Of a stretch of 64,000 nucleotides of DNA, positions 63,787 through 64,000 are shown one piece after another. Origin of the DNA: Neoarius graeffei (lineage: Eukaryota > Chordata > Actinopteri > Siluriformes > Ariidae); the NCBI RefSeq assembly GCF_027579695.1, contig NC_083569.1, positions 71,249,149 to 71,313,148 on the forward strand, read 5' to 3'. Made by a program: the position numbers and the translations under genes. The notes below the pieces were generated by a model, which was given only the letters and a program-made list of their open reading frames with translations, was not told the origin of the DNA and ran no database searches. Within the stretch, counting starts at the first letter, position 1; each line of letters begins with the position of its first letter.

Positions 63787-64000
63787 TATATAACTATGTT
63801 CTTCCTGTCAAATAAGCCATTCCACTGGTGCCTATAGAACACACTGGAGTTTTACAAACAGTGTCTGTTTCAGGCTGATACTGCCAGAACACTGATGTGT
63901 GGTTGATGTGGTCTTGATATGGTGGTTCCTGTCACCCACGTCTGCATGTTGGCCCACCCTGTATGTCTGAATATTCTTCAGATTGGTGAGAGTGAGGGGA

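Overview
The window looks like an ordinary stretch of a ray-finned (teleost) fish genome: low gene density, vertebrate-type GT-AG introns, many Tc1, hAT and Harbinger-type DNA transposons, LINE 3' tails, and about twenty copies of a tRNA-headed SINE (roughly one per 3.4 kb). The style of the SINE suggests an otophysan such as a catfish, but that is inference.

Two host genes are readable. PAIP2B (poly(A)-binding-protein-interacting protein 2B) runs on the + strand. Its promoter and first coding exon lie at about 8.38-8.61 kb (only 7 coding bases), intron 1 is about 40 kb, and exons 2-4 are at 48521-48681, 49008-49181 and 50324-50380. The spliced ORF is 132 codons and every junction keeps frame. 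NAGK (N-acetyl-D-glucosamine kinase) runs on the - strand in ten coding exons between 62183 and 55732. It is 345 codons, and its key positions (N36, D107, T127, C143, D152) keep the same residue numbers as I recall them for the human enzyme. The genes are tail to tail about 4.5 kb apart, and I recall PAIP2B and NAGK as neighbours on human 2p13.3, so this is probably conserved synteny.

Almost everything else is mobile DNA, much of it nested. 0-8.3 kb: LINE tails, a decayed Tc1, two LINE reverse-transcriptase fragments, SINEs. 9.65-11.27 kb: a long-TIR fold-back element holding a SINE and a Harbinger-like MITE. 11.43-13.0 kb: a defective Tc1. 14.16-19.16 kb: a four-level nest (MITE > element with an exon I associate with SWIM/YqaJ proteins > hAT > Harbinger-like MITE), each level with visible target-site duplications. 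20.1-24.6 kb: TTAA-flanked MITE and relatives. 26.28-27.69 kb: a second element with the same exon, here facing a THAP exon. 31-48 kb: MITEs and hAT derivatives carrying broken BED, THAP or Myb/SANT exons. 51.7-54.0 kb, between the genes: a Tc1 and a MITE. NAGK intron 6 is almost entirely a nested Tc1/SINE.

The best candidate for something undescribed is the element family represented at 14304-18794 and 26283-27693. It has imperfect terminal inverted repeats with CRE-like and YY1-like motifs. One end carries the first exon of a SWIM/YqaJ-type gene, and in one copy a THAP-domain exon faces it from the other end. At one locus it is flanked by an apparent 16-bp target duplication whose empty site is preserved in paralogous MITEs. 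Only end fragments remain here, so its machinery cannot be read from this window.
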